Of a stretch of DNA of 64,000 nucleotides, positions 1-11,145 are shown piece after piece. The stretch is from Rana temporaria. Taxonomy: Eukaryota; Chordata; Amphibia; Anura; Ranidae. Where the stretch lies: assembly GCF_905171775.1 (NCBI RefSeq), contig NC_053501.1:14781089-14845088 (forward strand). Direction: 5' to 3'. How positions within the stretch are numbered: position 1 is the stretch's first letter; each line of letters starts with the position of its first letter. Under the pieces are notes generated by a model. That model saw only the letters and a program-made list of their open reading frames with translations. It was not told the origin of the DNA and did no database searches. A program made the translations under genes and the position numbers.

Positions 1-1905
1 TGTACAATACACGACGCCCCTCACCTGTCACACTGTACAATACACGACGCCCCTCACCTGTCACAGTGTACAATACACGACGCCCCTCACCTGTCACAGT
101 GTACAATACACGACGCCCCTCACCTGTCACAGCGTACAATACACGACGCCCCTCACCTGTCACACTGCACAATACACGACACCCCTCACCTGTCACAGCG
201 TACAATACACGACACCCCTCACCTGTCACAGTGTACAATACACGACGCCCCTCACCTGTCACAGTGTACAATACACGACGCCCCTCACCTGTCACACTGT
301 ACAATACACGACGCCCCTCACCTGTCACAGTGTACAATACACCCCTCACCTGCCACAGTGTACAATACACCCCTCACCTGCCACAGTGTACAATACACGA
401 CACCCCTCACCTGCCACAGTGTACAATACACTACACCCCCCACCTGCCACAGTGTACAATACACTACACCCCCCACCTGCCACAGCGTACAATACACGAC
501 GCCCCTCACCTGCCACAGTGTACAATACACGACACCCCTCACCTGCCACAGTGTACAATACACTACACCCCCCACCTGCCACAGTGTACAATACACCCCT
601 CACCTGCCACAGTGTACAATACACGACACCCCTCACCTGCCACAGTGTACAATACACTACACCCCCCACCTGCCACAGTGTACAATACACGACACCCCCC
701 ACCTGCCACAGTGTACAATACACGACTCCCCTCACCTGTCACAGCGTACAATACACGACGCCCCTCACCTGTCACAGTGTACAATACACCCCTCACCTGC
801 CACAGTGTACAATACACCCCTCACCTGCCACAGTGTACAATACACCCCTCACCTGCCACAGTGTACAATACACGACACCCCTCACCTGCCACAGTGTACA
901 ATACACTACACCCCCCACCTGCCACAGTGTACAATACACTACACCCCCCACCTGCCACAGTGTACAATACACGACACCCCCCACCTGCCACAGTGTACAA
1001 TACACGACTCCCCTCACCTGTCACAGCGTACAATACACGACGCCCCTCACCTGTCACAGCGTACAATACACGGCGCCCCTCACCTGTCACAGCGTACAAT
1101 ACACGACGCCCCTCACCTGTCACAGCGTACAATACACAACGCCCCTCACCTGTCACACTGTACAATACACGACACCCCTCACCTGTCACACTGTACAATA
1201 CACGACACCCCTCACCTGTCACACTGTACAATACACGACGCCCCTCACCTGTCACACTGTACAATACACGACGCCCCTCACCTGTCACAGCGTACAATAC
1301 ACGACACCCCTCACCTATCACACTGCACAATACACGACACCCCTCACCTGTCACAGCGTACAATACACGACACCCCTCACCTATCACACTGCACAATACA
1401 CGACACCCCTCACCTGTCACATCGTACAATACACGACACCCCTCACCTGCCACAGCGTACAATACACCCCTCACCTGTCACAGCGTACAATACACGACAC
1501 CCCTCACCTGTCACAGCGTACAATACACGACACCCCTCACCTGCCACAGTGTACAATGCACCCCTCACCTGCCACAGTGTACAATACACCCCTCACCTGC
1601 CACAGCGTACAATACACGACGCCCCTCACCTGCCACAGTGTACAATACACGACGCCCCTCACCTGTCACAGTGTACAATACACCCCTCACCTGCCACAGT
1701 GTACAATACACGACACCCCTCACCTGTCACAGTGTACAATATATCACACCCCCCACCTGCCACAGTGTACAATACACGACACCCCTCACCTGTCACATTG
1801 TAAAAATGCACTACAACTCTCGCCTGTCACATTGTACAATACACGACACCTCTCACAGCGTACACCACATTACACCCCTCACAGTGTACAATACACTACA
1901 CGCCT
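1..1905. repeat. Minisatellite, 33-bp unit with a 28-bp short variant
   Basis: About 60 tandem units of the type tgtacaatacacgacgcccc followed by tcacctgtcacag fill this stretch. The short variant lacks 5 bp (gacgc or gacac). Units also differ by CTG/TCA versus CTG/CCA and by gac versus ctac. The last 100 bp are degenerate. Because 33 is divisible by 3, several frames stay open for hundreds of codons on both strands, but the repetitive peptides show no sign of being a gene. The array runs off the left edge. Confidence 0.95.
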
Positions 1906-2455
1906 TATAAGGGCCATCAGCTGTCCTAATGTACACTACAGCCGATTACTTCTACAATACCTCCTGACTTCCTGAGCTGTCCTCTGCCCTGGGTCTTCTG
2001 GCGTTCTGTAGTTTCAGATATCGTGTGTCCCGCTTGTGCCAGAATGTGGTCAGTTGGTACACCTGCTGTGATCCGTTACCAGCTGAATCACACTGCAGAT
2101 AACCAGGGTGCTGTGTGTGTGTGTTGCATGGACTTGCACAACGTACAATGAGGTCTAAAGTACACCATGAATCACATGATAATTTGTGGAGACAGATATA
2201 TGATATATGGCGACGGTAACGGATATCTGATACTCATTAGTACACGGTATGTGAAGCGTTATCCTTGTTACAGGCCGAGCATGTTCCGGTGTCAGATGGC
2301 TGTTCATAAATTCACTCAGCCATTCAGTAAGTGTAGAATCCGGGTGACGGGGCGATGGCCTGAATGCCCCGCCCACAAAAAGACAAACCATATAGGAAAT
2401 TTTAAGGACATAGGAGTGTCCTGTGCAGGGTCACCCAGGGTATGTACATATAGGT
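1906..2455. other. Non-coding stretch, nothing recognised
   Basis: Unique-looking sequence between the first minisatellite and the first MITE. I see no exon, RNA gene or clear repeat. It contains only a short (GT)n-like tract near 2113. Confidence 0.5.
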
Positions 2456-3182
2456 AGATTCAGAGAGATTGGCCCAACTTTGCGGCGGCGTAGCTTAGCG
2501 TGTTTAGGCTACGCCGCCGTAAGTTAGCGAGGCAAGTACTTGATTCTCAAAGTACTTGCCTGCTAAGTTGCGGCGTAGCCTAAAGCGGGCGGGCGTAAGG
2601 GCGCCTAATTCAAATGTGTGTAAGGGGGCGTGTTTTATGTTAATGGGGCTTGACCTTACGTTTTTGACATTTTTCTTTTCTTTAACTGCGCATGCGCCGG
2701 GCGCCTACATTTCCCAGTGTGCATTGCGGTTAAGTACGCCGCACGGGCCTATTGATTTTGACGTGGACGTAAACGACGTAAATCCCTATTCGCGGACGAC
2801 TTACGCAAACGATGTAAAAAATTAGAATTTCGAAGCGGGAACGGCGGCCATACTTTAACATTGGCTACGCCACCTAGGGGGCATCTTTAACTTTAGGCGG
2901 CCTATCTCTTACGTAAATGGCGTAAATGTACTGCGGCGGTCGGGCGTAGGTTCGTGAATAGGCGTATCTGATTTGCATATTCTACGCCGAGCGCAATGGA
3001 AGCGCCACCTAGCGGCCAGCAGAAATATTGCAACCTAAGATAGGACGGCGCAAGCCGTCGTATCTTAGATATGTTTAAGCGTATCTCTGTTAGAGAATAC
3101 ACTTAAACATAGGTCGGCGCAGATTCAGAGTTAGGTCGGCTTATCTGTAGATAAGCCGGCCTAACTCTTTCTGAATCTAGCC
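2456..3182. mobile_element. GATTCAG-tipped MITE family, copy 1
   Basis: A roughly 730-bp non-coding element with imperfect terminal inverted repeats, starting gattcagagag and ending ctctttctgaatctagcc. Inside are the motifs shared by all seven copies in this window: a GCGCATGCGC core near 2689, cgcaaacgatgtaaa, gccacctagcggccagc, and paired pieces rich in TACGCC and GGCGTA. No transposase is present. The superfamily is not assigned because the target duplication is unclear. Confidence 0.75.
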
Positions 3183-3183
3183 A

Positions 3184-3920
3184 ATAATGTACAGTGGTAG
3201 TGAAGGCTGGCCTCTGTAGTCAGATCCAATAGAAGAGCTACTGTAGCTCAAATTGCCAAAAAAGTTAAAGTGGTTCTAATGACCGAAAGTTTTTTTTACC
3301 TTAATGCATTCTACACATTAAGGTAAAAAAAAAAAAAAAACTACTGGGTGCAGCTCCCCCTTACCTGAGCAACATCTAAACCCAGTGATGTGCAAGAGAG
3401 CAGCAGAAGCTTTCCCAGGTCTCTCCATTGGCTTACAAAGTAGCAGGAGCCATTGGCGCCTGTTGCTGTCAAACACAACCAGTGAGCCAATGAGGAGAGA
3501 GTGGGGTGCAGGGCCAAGCCACACTGTGTGTGAGAATGGACAATTTCCATTCACAGGAGCGTGGCTCAGGATCGAGCCTGCTCAAATGCCCCCATAGTAA
3601 GAGGCTTGCTATTCGGGGCACTCAGCAGGGGTGAGCTGCCAGGACCACTGGCGGGGGAAGCCAAAACGAAGAGGATAGAGACTGCTCTGTGCAAACTATT
3701 GCACAGAACCAAGTAAGTATAACAGGTGGCTCTATTGCGCGAAATCACGTACCTGTACATAATTTTGTGCAATAGCCTCTAGGGGGCGTGTACGCACCGT
3801 CGAAGACCCGATCACACGCTGATTGGACGGAGGGGGAGCCAATGTCCGCCGGTCACCCACGATCATTCCTCAGTGAGGCAGAACGGCAATCGTTCTGACA
3901 TGGGAGAAGATGGAGATCTT
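3184..3920. other. Non-coding interval
   Basis: No exon or complete repeat is recognised. A small inverted repeat (taccttaatgc... and ...cattaaggta) lies at about 3298-3325. A piece near 3258 resembles the tips of TTAA-target elements. Confidence 0.4.
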
Positions 3921-4635
3921 GGCCCGGATTCAGATAGAGATATGACGGCGTATCTCCTGATACGCCGTCGTATCTCTGAGTTCCATCGGTCGGATCTATG
4001 CGCCTGATTCATAGAATCAGGTTCCGCATAGATCTCCCTAAGATCCGACAGGTGTAAGTGACTTACACCGTCGGATCTTAGGCTGCAATCTCACGCTGGC
4101 CGCTAGGTGGCGTTTAGTTTTTTTTACGCAACGAATATGCAAATGAGGATTTCCGCCGATTCAGAAACGAACGACCGCCCGGCGCATTTTTTTTACGTCG
4201 TTTGCGTTCGGCTTTTTCCGGCGTATAGTTACCCCTGCTATATGTGGCGTATCCTATGTTAAGTATGGCCGTCGTTCCCGGGTTGAATTTTGAATTTTTT
4301 ACATCGTTTGCGTAAGTCGTACGGACGGACGTAATTTACGTTCACGTCAAAACCAATGACGTCCTAGCGACGTCATTTGGAGCAATGCACGCTGGGAAAT
4401 TTAGCGGACGGCGCATACGCAGTTCGTTCGGCGCAGGGACGCGCCTGATTTAAATGTTATACACCCCCTAGCCACGGAATTTGAATTCCGCGGGGGGATT
4501 TACGATCCGCCGGCGCAACTTTAGAGGCAAGTGCTTTCTGAATAAAGCACTTGCCTCAAAAACTTGCGCCGGCGGATCGTAAATCAGATAGGTTAGCGGA
4601 TCTTTAGATCCGCGTAACCTATCTGAATCTAGCCC
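3921..4635. mobile_element. GATTCAG-tipped MITE family, copy 2
   Basis: It begins ggcccggattcagatagaga and ends aacctatctgaatctagcc, so the full terminal inverted repeat is visible. The interior has the family blocks: ggccgctaggtggcg, gtatggccgtcgttccc, ttgcgtaagtcg and acgttcacgtc. The NRF1-like core is degraded here (GCGCATACGC near 4408). Confidence 0.8.
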
Positions 4636-4730
4636 CTTGTGTTTCTGTTAAGCAGGAACACTGATCTCTGTCTTCCTCCAGTCAGAGCAAATCCCACACT
4701 TGGCAAGCACTCCCAGGGAACACATTTGGG

Positions 4731-4957
4731 GCCAGTTCACACCAGATGCAGTTCTGTGTGCTTTTTTTCTGCACAAAATGCATGCAGTAATTTCCATGTA
4801 TTCCAATGGCTCTAGTTCACACCAATGGCTCTGCCCTGGAAACTAGAACTGACTGCATGGTGCCAACTAGAGCCATTGGAATACATGGAAAACACTGTGC
4901 ATGCATTTTTAGTGCAGAAAAAAAGTGCACGGAACTGCATCTGGTGTGAACTGGTCC
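4731..4957. mobile_element. Palindromic MITE, about 225 bp
   Basis: Terminal inverted repeats ggccagttcacaccagatgc and its complement flank a body in which the two halves pair almost throughout, including the attccaatggctctagttc segments. It is non-coding. It abuts the TTAA element that starts at 4962. Confidence 0.6.
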
Positions 4958-4961
4958 TTAA

Positions 4962-5547
4962 CCCTTTGATCGCCCTGATGTTAACCCCTTTCCTGCCAGT
5001 GTCATTAGTACAGTGACAGTGCATTTTTTTTTAGCACCGATCACTGTATTGGTGCCACAGGTCCTCAAAACCTGTCACATTGTGTCAGATTTTTGTCGCC
5101 GTCCAGCTAAAGATTGCTAATCGCCGCCATTACTAGTAATAAAAAAAAAAATTGTAGACACTATAACAGTGATGGTGAACCTTGGCACCCCAGATATTCT
5201 ACATTTCCCATGATGCTCATGCACTCTGCAGTGTAGTTGAGCATCATGGGAAATGTAGTTCCAAAACATCTGGGGTGACAAGGTTCACCATCACTGCACT
5301 ATAACTTTTGCACAAACCAATCAATAAACGCTGATTTGTTACATATTGGCCTAAAGTGATGGAGACTTTTTATTTAATTTTTTTTCTGTTTTTTATTTTT
5401 TATCTAATTCATTTTATAGCAGAAATTAAAAAAAAATGCTTTTTTTTTTTTTTTAAATTGTCAGTCTTCTGTTGTATATTTCGGCCAAAAACAAAAAACG
5501 CCTTGTCATGTCGGGGAGGGGGTTAAAATCTTACAGGGCTGAAGTGG
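4962..5547. mobile_element. TTAA-target element, CCACTT-tip family, internally deleted copy
   Basis: It is flanked by TTAA on both sides (4958-4961 and 5548-5551). The right tip gaagtggttaa and the internal gtttgcgcaaa-type and aatcgccgccattactagta blocks match longer copies at 37.3, 40.1 and 46.8 kb. No coding capacity is seen. TTAA duplications are typical of the piggyBac and Kolobok superfamilies; which one applies is not decided here. A small hAT MITE is nested at 5167-5296. Confidence 0.65.
5167..5296. mobile_element. hAT-type MITE with 8-bp target duplication
   Basis: Terminal inverted repeats cagtgatggtgaaccttg and complement enclose 130 bp. The 8-bp duplication cactataa lies directly on both sides (5159-5166 and 5297-5304). 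An 8-bp duplication with CAG-type tips is the hAT signature. It sits inside a TTAA-target element, so it is the younger of the two. Confidence 0.85.
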
Positions 5548-5627
5548 TTAACATAAACGCGAGTCACAGGTCTATCTCAGAGGGCATCAGATGGTAAATA
5601 AAAAATCCAACAAACCTAAACGTACAG

Positions 5628-6848
5628 GGCCAGAATCAGAAAGAATGGCTTAAGTTTAGGCGGGCGTAGCGCATCTCATATACGCTACGCCGCCGTAACT
5701 TAGAGAGGCGAGTACTGTATTCACAAAGAACTTGCGCCCTAAGTTGCGGTGTAGCGTAAATGGGCCAGCGTAAGCCCGCGTAATTCAAAGTAGGCTGGTA
5801 GGGGGCGTGTTGTATGGAAATGAATCGTGACCCCACGTAAATGACGCGCCTAACCAACGGCGCATGCGCGCGCATGCTCAGTATCACGTCGAATTTTCTC
5901 CCTAAGTTACGCCGGCTCAATGCTTTGTCGACGTGAACGTAACCTACGCCCATCCCCATTTACGTATGACTTACGCAAACAACGTAAAATACCACGCTGT
6001 TCCGACGTTTCCGACGTCCATACCTTAAAGCGGTCCTCCACCCTAAAGTGGAGTCCCGCTGATCGGAACCCTCCCCCCCTCCGGTGTCACTTTTGACACC
6101 TTTCAGGGGGGAGGGGGGTGCAGACACCTGTCTAAAGACAGGTATTTGCACCCACTTCCGGCCACACGATACGGGCGAAAGACGGGCATTCCGTCACATC
6201 CCGTCTGTCGCCCGTTGTGTGCTGGGAACACTCGGCTCCCAGCACACAGCGTGTGAGCCAATCGGCGGGCGCAGCGCGACTCGCGCATGCGCCGTAGGGA
6301 ACCGGGCAGTGAAGCCGCAGCGCTTCACTTCCTGGTTCCCTCAGCGTGGATGGCGGGGGGAGCAGCAGAGTGACGAGCGATCGCTCGTGCTCTGCTGCGA
6401 TCGGCGCTGGACTCCAGGACAGGTAAGTGTCCTAATATTAAAAGTCAGCAGCTGCAGTATTTGTAGCTGCTGACTTTTAATATTTTGTTCCCGTGGCACA
6501 TCCGCTTTAACATGACTTACCCCTGCTTTATAAAGGGGTAAAGTTACGCCGGACTGACGCCTTACGTAAACGGCGTAGCTAAATCCGACAGGTGCAAGTA
6601 TGTTTCTGAATCGACATATCTACCTCATTTGCATATTCTACGCGTAAAACTACGGAAGCGCCCCTAGTGGCCAGCGTAAATATGCACCCAAGATACAACG
6701 GCGTAAGAGACTTACGTCAGTTGTATCTTGGACAAATTCTGGCGTATCTGATTCTTTGAATCAGGCGCCAAGATACGACGCCTCACATTCGGACTTACGA
6801 CCGCGTATCTGGAGATACGCCGTCGTAAATCCTTTGTGAATCCGGGCC
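5628..6848. mobile_element. GATTCAG-tipped MITE family, copy 3, interrupted
   Basis: The left tip ggccagaatcagaaag and right tip ctttgtgaatccgggcc define the element. Family blocks are split by a TTAA-flanked insertion at 6029-6506. The region near 5862 has a GCGCATGCGC core extended to a longer GC-alternating tract. Confidence 0.75.
6029..6506. mobile_element. TTAA-flanked MITE nested in MITE copy 3
   Basis: TTAA at 6025-6028 and 6507-6510 flanks a 478-bp element with tips agcggtcctccaccc and gcacatccgct. A sibling with the same interior (ctcgcgcatgc, gcgcttcacttcctggttccc, gacaggtaagtgtcctaata) lies at 62156-62634. In the host the unoccupied site reads TTAACAT, as in MITE copy 1 near 2857, which confirms the insertion point. 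Confidence 0.75.
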
Positions 6849-7259
6849 ACAGGCTATGCAGTGGAGATAGTTCTGTCCTGGGTAACAGATAATAAATATA
6901 AGCCAAGTAATAGCTCACATATTATCATGAAACACAAGAGGACATCCAGGGGACAGCCGAGCAGCACTGACCTTTGCCTCCTCGCTCTGTGACCTGCACC
7001 TTCCCCCGCTATTTACGCTCTGTATCATCCAGAAAAAAAAAAAAGAGAACATTTAGTCATTTTCTATAGACGTTCTCCAATTTACAGTCAGACTCCATGT
7101 GTATAGTATGCGAGTATAAAGTTTCAATTTGAGAGAGACGGTCGAAACAGTTGCTCTCCATACAGCCTTGAGAATCCTCTGTCTTTGGTGTATATTGTAA
7201 TAAATATATATTTGTAAACTAAAGATTTGGTTAAAAAAAAATAAAAAAATTAAAATTAA

Positions 7260-7850
7260 CCACTTGCTTACTGGGCACATATACCCCCTTCCTGCCCAGG
7301 CGAAATTTCAGCTTTCAGCACTGTCACGCTTTGAATGACAATTACGCGGTCGTGCGACGTGGCTCCCAAACAAAATTGACATCCTTTTTTCTTACCACAA
7401 ATACAGATTTTTTTGGTGGTATTTGATCACCTCTGGTTTTTATTTTTTGCGCTATAAACAAAAAAAGACCGACAATTTTGAAAAAAAAAAAAAAACATAA
7501 TATTTTTTGCTTTTTGTTATAATAAATATCCCATTTTTTTTTTTTTTTCCTCAGTTTAGGCCGATACGTATTCTTCTACATATTTTGGGTAAAAAAAAAA
7601 TTGCAATAAGCGTATAGTGATTGGTTTGCGCAAAAGTTATAGCGTCTACAAAATAGGGGATAGAATTATAACTTTTTTTTTTTTTTTTTTTTACTAGTAA
7701 TAGCGACGATCTGCGATTTTTGTCAGGACTGCGATATTGCGGCAGAGACGTCGGACACTTTTGACACTATTTTGGGACCATTCACATTTATACAGCGAAC
7801 AGTGCTATAAATATGCCTGGCTGTGATTAGCGCAGCGCGGGTGCCGACTT
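7260..7850. mobile_element. TTAA-target element, CCACTT-tip family, right end missing
   Basis: The left flank TTAA (7256-7259) and tip ccacttgcttactgggcac start a copy whose interior (gtcgtgcgacgtggctccca, ggtggtatttgatcacctct, tttgcgctataaac) matches the copies at 37.3 and 46.8 kb. The right end is not found and the boundary is approximate. Confidence 0.6.
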
Positions 7851-8384
7851 CCTGGCGGGCTCTGCACGTGTTCTATGCGAACACGCCGGAGCTCATCCTT
7901 ACTGACTATAGATCTATGGTTTATCCCAAGCATGTTTGAAGCTATGAAGCCATCACTTCCATGGTGACATGGCCAACAACAAAACCAAGAATGGGGGGGG
8001 GGGGCGGTTGACATCAAATCCCAAGATAGGGACAGACCCCTGGAAAAAAAACAAGACAAAGATGAACTCACCATTTATATAGTAGAGAAGAACCATCAGG
8101 ATACTCTGCACCCCGCACCCAGACATCCTTCCCTCAAAGGAACGGCCGCTTCCATCTCTAGACCACACCTGGAATCACATGGAACATTAAACCCCTCTAT
8201 ACCCCCCCAACTTATTATCTCCAGTGCTGTGCGGTGGGTTGGGATCAATTCTGCCAACATGATCTTCTTCTGGGTAGGCTGAAGAATATCGGGGACTGCA
8301 TGGTCCCCGTCATGTTTCTGTGGATTCAGTGCTAGCCCAAATGTTCATACAGGACATCCAAACTTCATATCCTTCCATTATCAC
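7851..8384. other. Non-coding interval
   Basis: No exon or full repeat is recognised between the truncated TTAA element and the C-rich minisatellite. A run of 12 G lies near 7995. Confidence 0.4.
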
Positions 8385-10980
8385 TAGGGTCAGTGTCCCC
8401 CCCCCTCCTCCTCCATTATACAGGGGTCAGTGTCCCCCCCTCCTCCATCATACAGGGGTCAGTGTCCCCCCCTCCTCCATCATACAGGGGTCAGTGTCCC
8501 CCCCTCCATTATACAGGGGTCAGTGCCCCCCCTCCTCCTCCATTATACAGGGGTCAGTGTCCCCCCCCTCCTCCATCATACAGGGGTCAGTGTCCCCCCC
8601 CTCCTCCATCATACAGGGGTCAGTGTCCCCCCCTCCATCATACAGGGGTCAGTGTCCTGTCCCCCCTCTTCCTCCATTATACAGGGGTCAGTGTCCCCCC
8701 CCCTCCATTATACAGGGGTCAGTGTCCCCCCCCCCCTCCATCATCACTAGGGTCAGTGTGTCCCCCCCTCCATCATACAGGGGTCAGTGTCCCCCGCCCT
8801 CCTCTTCCATTATACAGGGGTCAGTGTCCCCCCCCCCCTCCATCATCACTAGGGTCAGTGTGTCCACTCCTCTATCATACAGGGCTCAGTGCCCCCCCCC
8901 CCTCCATTATACAGGGCTCAGTGTCCCCCCCCCCTCCATTATACAGGGCTCAGTGTCCCCCCCCCTCCATTATACAGGGGTCAGTGCCCCCCCTCCTCCT
9001 CCATTATACAGGGGTCAGTGCCCCCCCTCCTCCTCCATTATACAGGGGTCAGTGTCCCCCCCCTCCTCCATCATACAGGGGTCAGTGTCCCCCCCTCCTC
9101 CATCATACAGGGGTCAGTGTCCCCCCCTCCATCATACAGGGGTCAGTGTCCTGTCCCCCCTCTTCCTCCATTATACAGGGGTCAGTGTCCCCCCCCCTCC
9201 ATCATCACTAGGGTCAGTGTGTCCCCCCCTCCATCATACAGGGGTCAGTGTCCCCCGCCCTCCTCTTCCATTATACAGGGGTCAGTGTCCCCCCCCCCTC
9301 CATCATCACTAGGGTCAGTGTGTCCACTCCTCTATCATACAGGGCTCAGTGTCCCCCCCCTCCATTATACAGGGGTCAGTGTCCCCCCCCCTCCTCCATC
9401 ATACAGGGGTCAGTGTCCTCTCCCCCCTCCATCATACAGAGGTCAGTGTCCCCCCCCTCCATTATACAGGGGTCAGTGTCCTCCTCCATTATACAGGGGT
9501 CAGTGTCCCCCCCTCCTCCATCATACAGGGGTCAGTGTCCCCCCCTCCATCATCACTAGGGTCAGTGTCCCCCCCCTCCATCATCATACAGGGGTCAGTG
9601 TCCCCCCCCCCCTCCTCCATCATACAGGGGTCAGTGTCCCCCCCTCCATCATCACTAGGGTCAGTGTCCCCCCCCTCCATCATCATACAGGGGTCAGTGT
9701 CCCCCCCCCCTCCTCCATCATACAGGGGTCAGTGTCCCCCCCCCTCCTCCATCATACAGGGGTCAGTGTCCCCTTCCCCTCCATTATACAGGGGTCAGTG
9801 TCCCCTTCCCCTCCATCATACAGGGGTCAGTGTCCCCTTCCCCTCCATTATACAGGGGTCAGTGTCCCCTTCCCCTCCATCATACAGGGGTCAGTGTCCC
9901 CCCCATCCTCCATCATACAGGGGTCAGTGTCCCCCCCCTCCATCATACAGGGGTCAGTGTCCTGTCCCCCCTCTTCCTCCATTATACAGGGGTCAGTGTC
10001 CCCCCCCCTCCATTATACAGGGGTCAGTGTCCCCCCCCCTCCATCATCACTAGGGTCAGTGTGTCCCCCCCTCCATCATACAGGGGTCAGTGTCCCCCGC
10101 CCTCCTCTTCCATTATACAGGGGTCAGTGTCCCCCCCCCCCCTCCATCATCACTAGGGTCAGTGTGTCCACTCCTCTATCATACAGGGCTCAGTGTCCCC
10201 CCCCCCTCCATTATACAGGGCTCAGTGTCCCCCCCCCCCTCCATTATACAGGGCTCAGTGTCCCCCCCCCCCTCCATTATACAGGGGTCAGTGCCCCCCC
10301 TCCTCCTCCATTATACAGGGGTCAGTGTCCCCCCCCTCCTCCATTATACAGGGGTCAGTGTCCCCCCCCTCCTCCATCATACAGGGGTCAGTGTCCCCCC
10401 CTCCTCCATCATACAGGGGTCAGTGTCCCCCCCTCCATCATACAGGGGTCAGTGTCCTGTCCCCCCTCTTCCTCCATTATACAGGGGTCAGTGTCCCCCC
10501 CCCCCCTCCATCATCACTAGGGTCAGTGTGTCCCCCCCTCCATCATACAGGGGTCAGTGTCCCCCGCCCTCCTCTTCCATTATACAGGGCTCAGTGTCCC
10601 CCCCCCTCCATTATACAGGGGTCAGTGTCCCCCCCCTCCTCCATCATACAGGGGTCAGTGTCCCCCCCTCCATCATCACTAGGGTCAGTGTCCCCCCCCT
10701 CCATCATCATACAGGGGTCAGTGTCCCCCCCCCCCTCCTCCATCATACAGGGGTCAGTGTCCCCCCTCCATCATCACTAGGGTCAGTGTCCCCCCCCTCC
10801 ATCATCATACAGGGGTCAGTGTCCCCCCCCCCCCTCCTCCATCATACAGGGGTCAGTGTCCCCTCCTCCATCATACAGGGGTCAGTGTCCCCTCCTCCAT
10901 CATACAGGGGTCAGTGTCCCCTCCTCCATCATACAGGGGTCAGTGTCCCTCCCCCCTTCATCATCATACAGGGCTCAGTG
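8385..10980. repeat. C-rich minisatellite, unit about 28-36 bp, upstream of BBOF1
   Basis: Roughly 80 units of tccatcatacaggggtcag followed by tgt and a C run of 5 to 13. Unit length varies mostly through the C run. Variant units (tcatcactagggtcagtgtg, cctgtcccccctcttcctcc, tatcatacagggctcag) recur in the same order several times, so the array has higher-order structure. It stops about 125 bp before the BBOF1 start codon. Long frames here encode only repeat peptides. Confidence 0.95.
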
Positions 10981-11076
10981 TCCTCCAGCTTTGCTCACCT
11001 CATTTATAACGGGAACCGGCTTTCTGCAACACTTCCGGTCATGTGACTCGCAGGGGGCGGGAGAAGACTCGGAGCT

Positions 11077-11090
11077 GTCGCCATGGAGAC
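11077..11090 (+). promoter_or_regulatory. RFX X-box-like motif
   Basis: GTCGCCATGGAGAC fits the X-box pattern RYYNYY-N(1-3)-RRNRAC at every position with a 2-bp spacer. RFX factors act with FOXJ1 on motile-cilia genes through such sites. The position 17 bp upstream of the BBOF1 start codon suits a ciliary gene. Occupancy is inferred. Confidence 0.55.
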
Positions 11091-11097
11091 GCAGTAA
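11083..11097 (+). other. Four-codon upstream ORF before BBOF1
   Basis: An ATG in strong context (gccATGg) inside the X-box is followed by three codons and TAA at 11095-11097, ending 10 bp before the BBOF1 ATG. It could only matter if transcription starts upstream of 11083, which the sequence does not show. Confidence 0.4.
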
Positions 11098-11107
11098 CAG
11101 AGCAGAG

Positions 11108-11145
11108 ATGGTGGGAAAGGGAGCGAAGCGGAGTAAGAGCAAGAG
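11108..11145 (+). CDS. BBOF1: BBOF1 coding exon 1
   Basis: It encodes MVGKGAKRSKSK plus two bases of the next codon. The donor is gtgagt at 11146. This is the only unique coding piece between two C-rich minisatellites. The start was chosen because it opens the basic N-terminus that continues into exon 2. Confidence 0.85.

Larger units (their letters stand above)
10985..11107 (+). promoter_or_regulatory. BBOF1: BBOF1 core promoter / 5' UTR
   Basis: This 120-bp island of unique GC-rich sequence sits between two minisatellites, just before the BBOF1 start. It contains an ETS-type element acttccgg near 11031, a GC box gggggcggg near 11053, and an X-box-like palindrome at 11077-11090. There is no TATA box. 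The transcription start is not known from sequence. Confidence 0.55.

Noticed and set aside
66..1975. Long overlapping open frames (up to 614 codons) in the first minisatellite
   Set aside because: They are low-complexity peptide repeats in several frames and both strands at once, explained by a 33-bp unit without stops. No start context, splice sites or domain.
8320..11046. Proline/serine-rich frames up to 543 codons
   Set aside because: They follow from the C-rich minisatellite and shift with C-run length; no gene structure.
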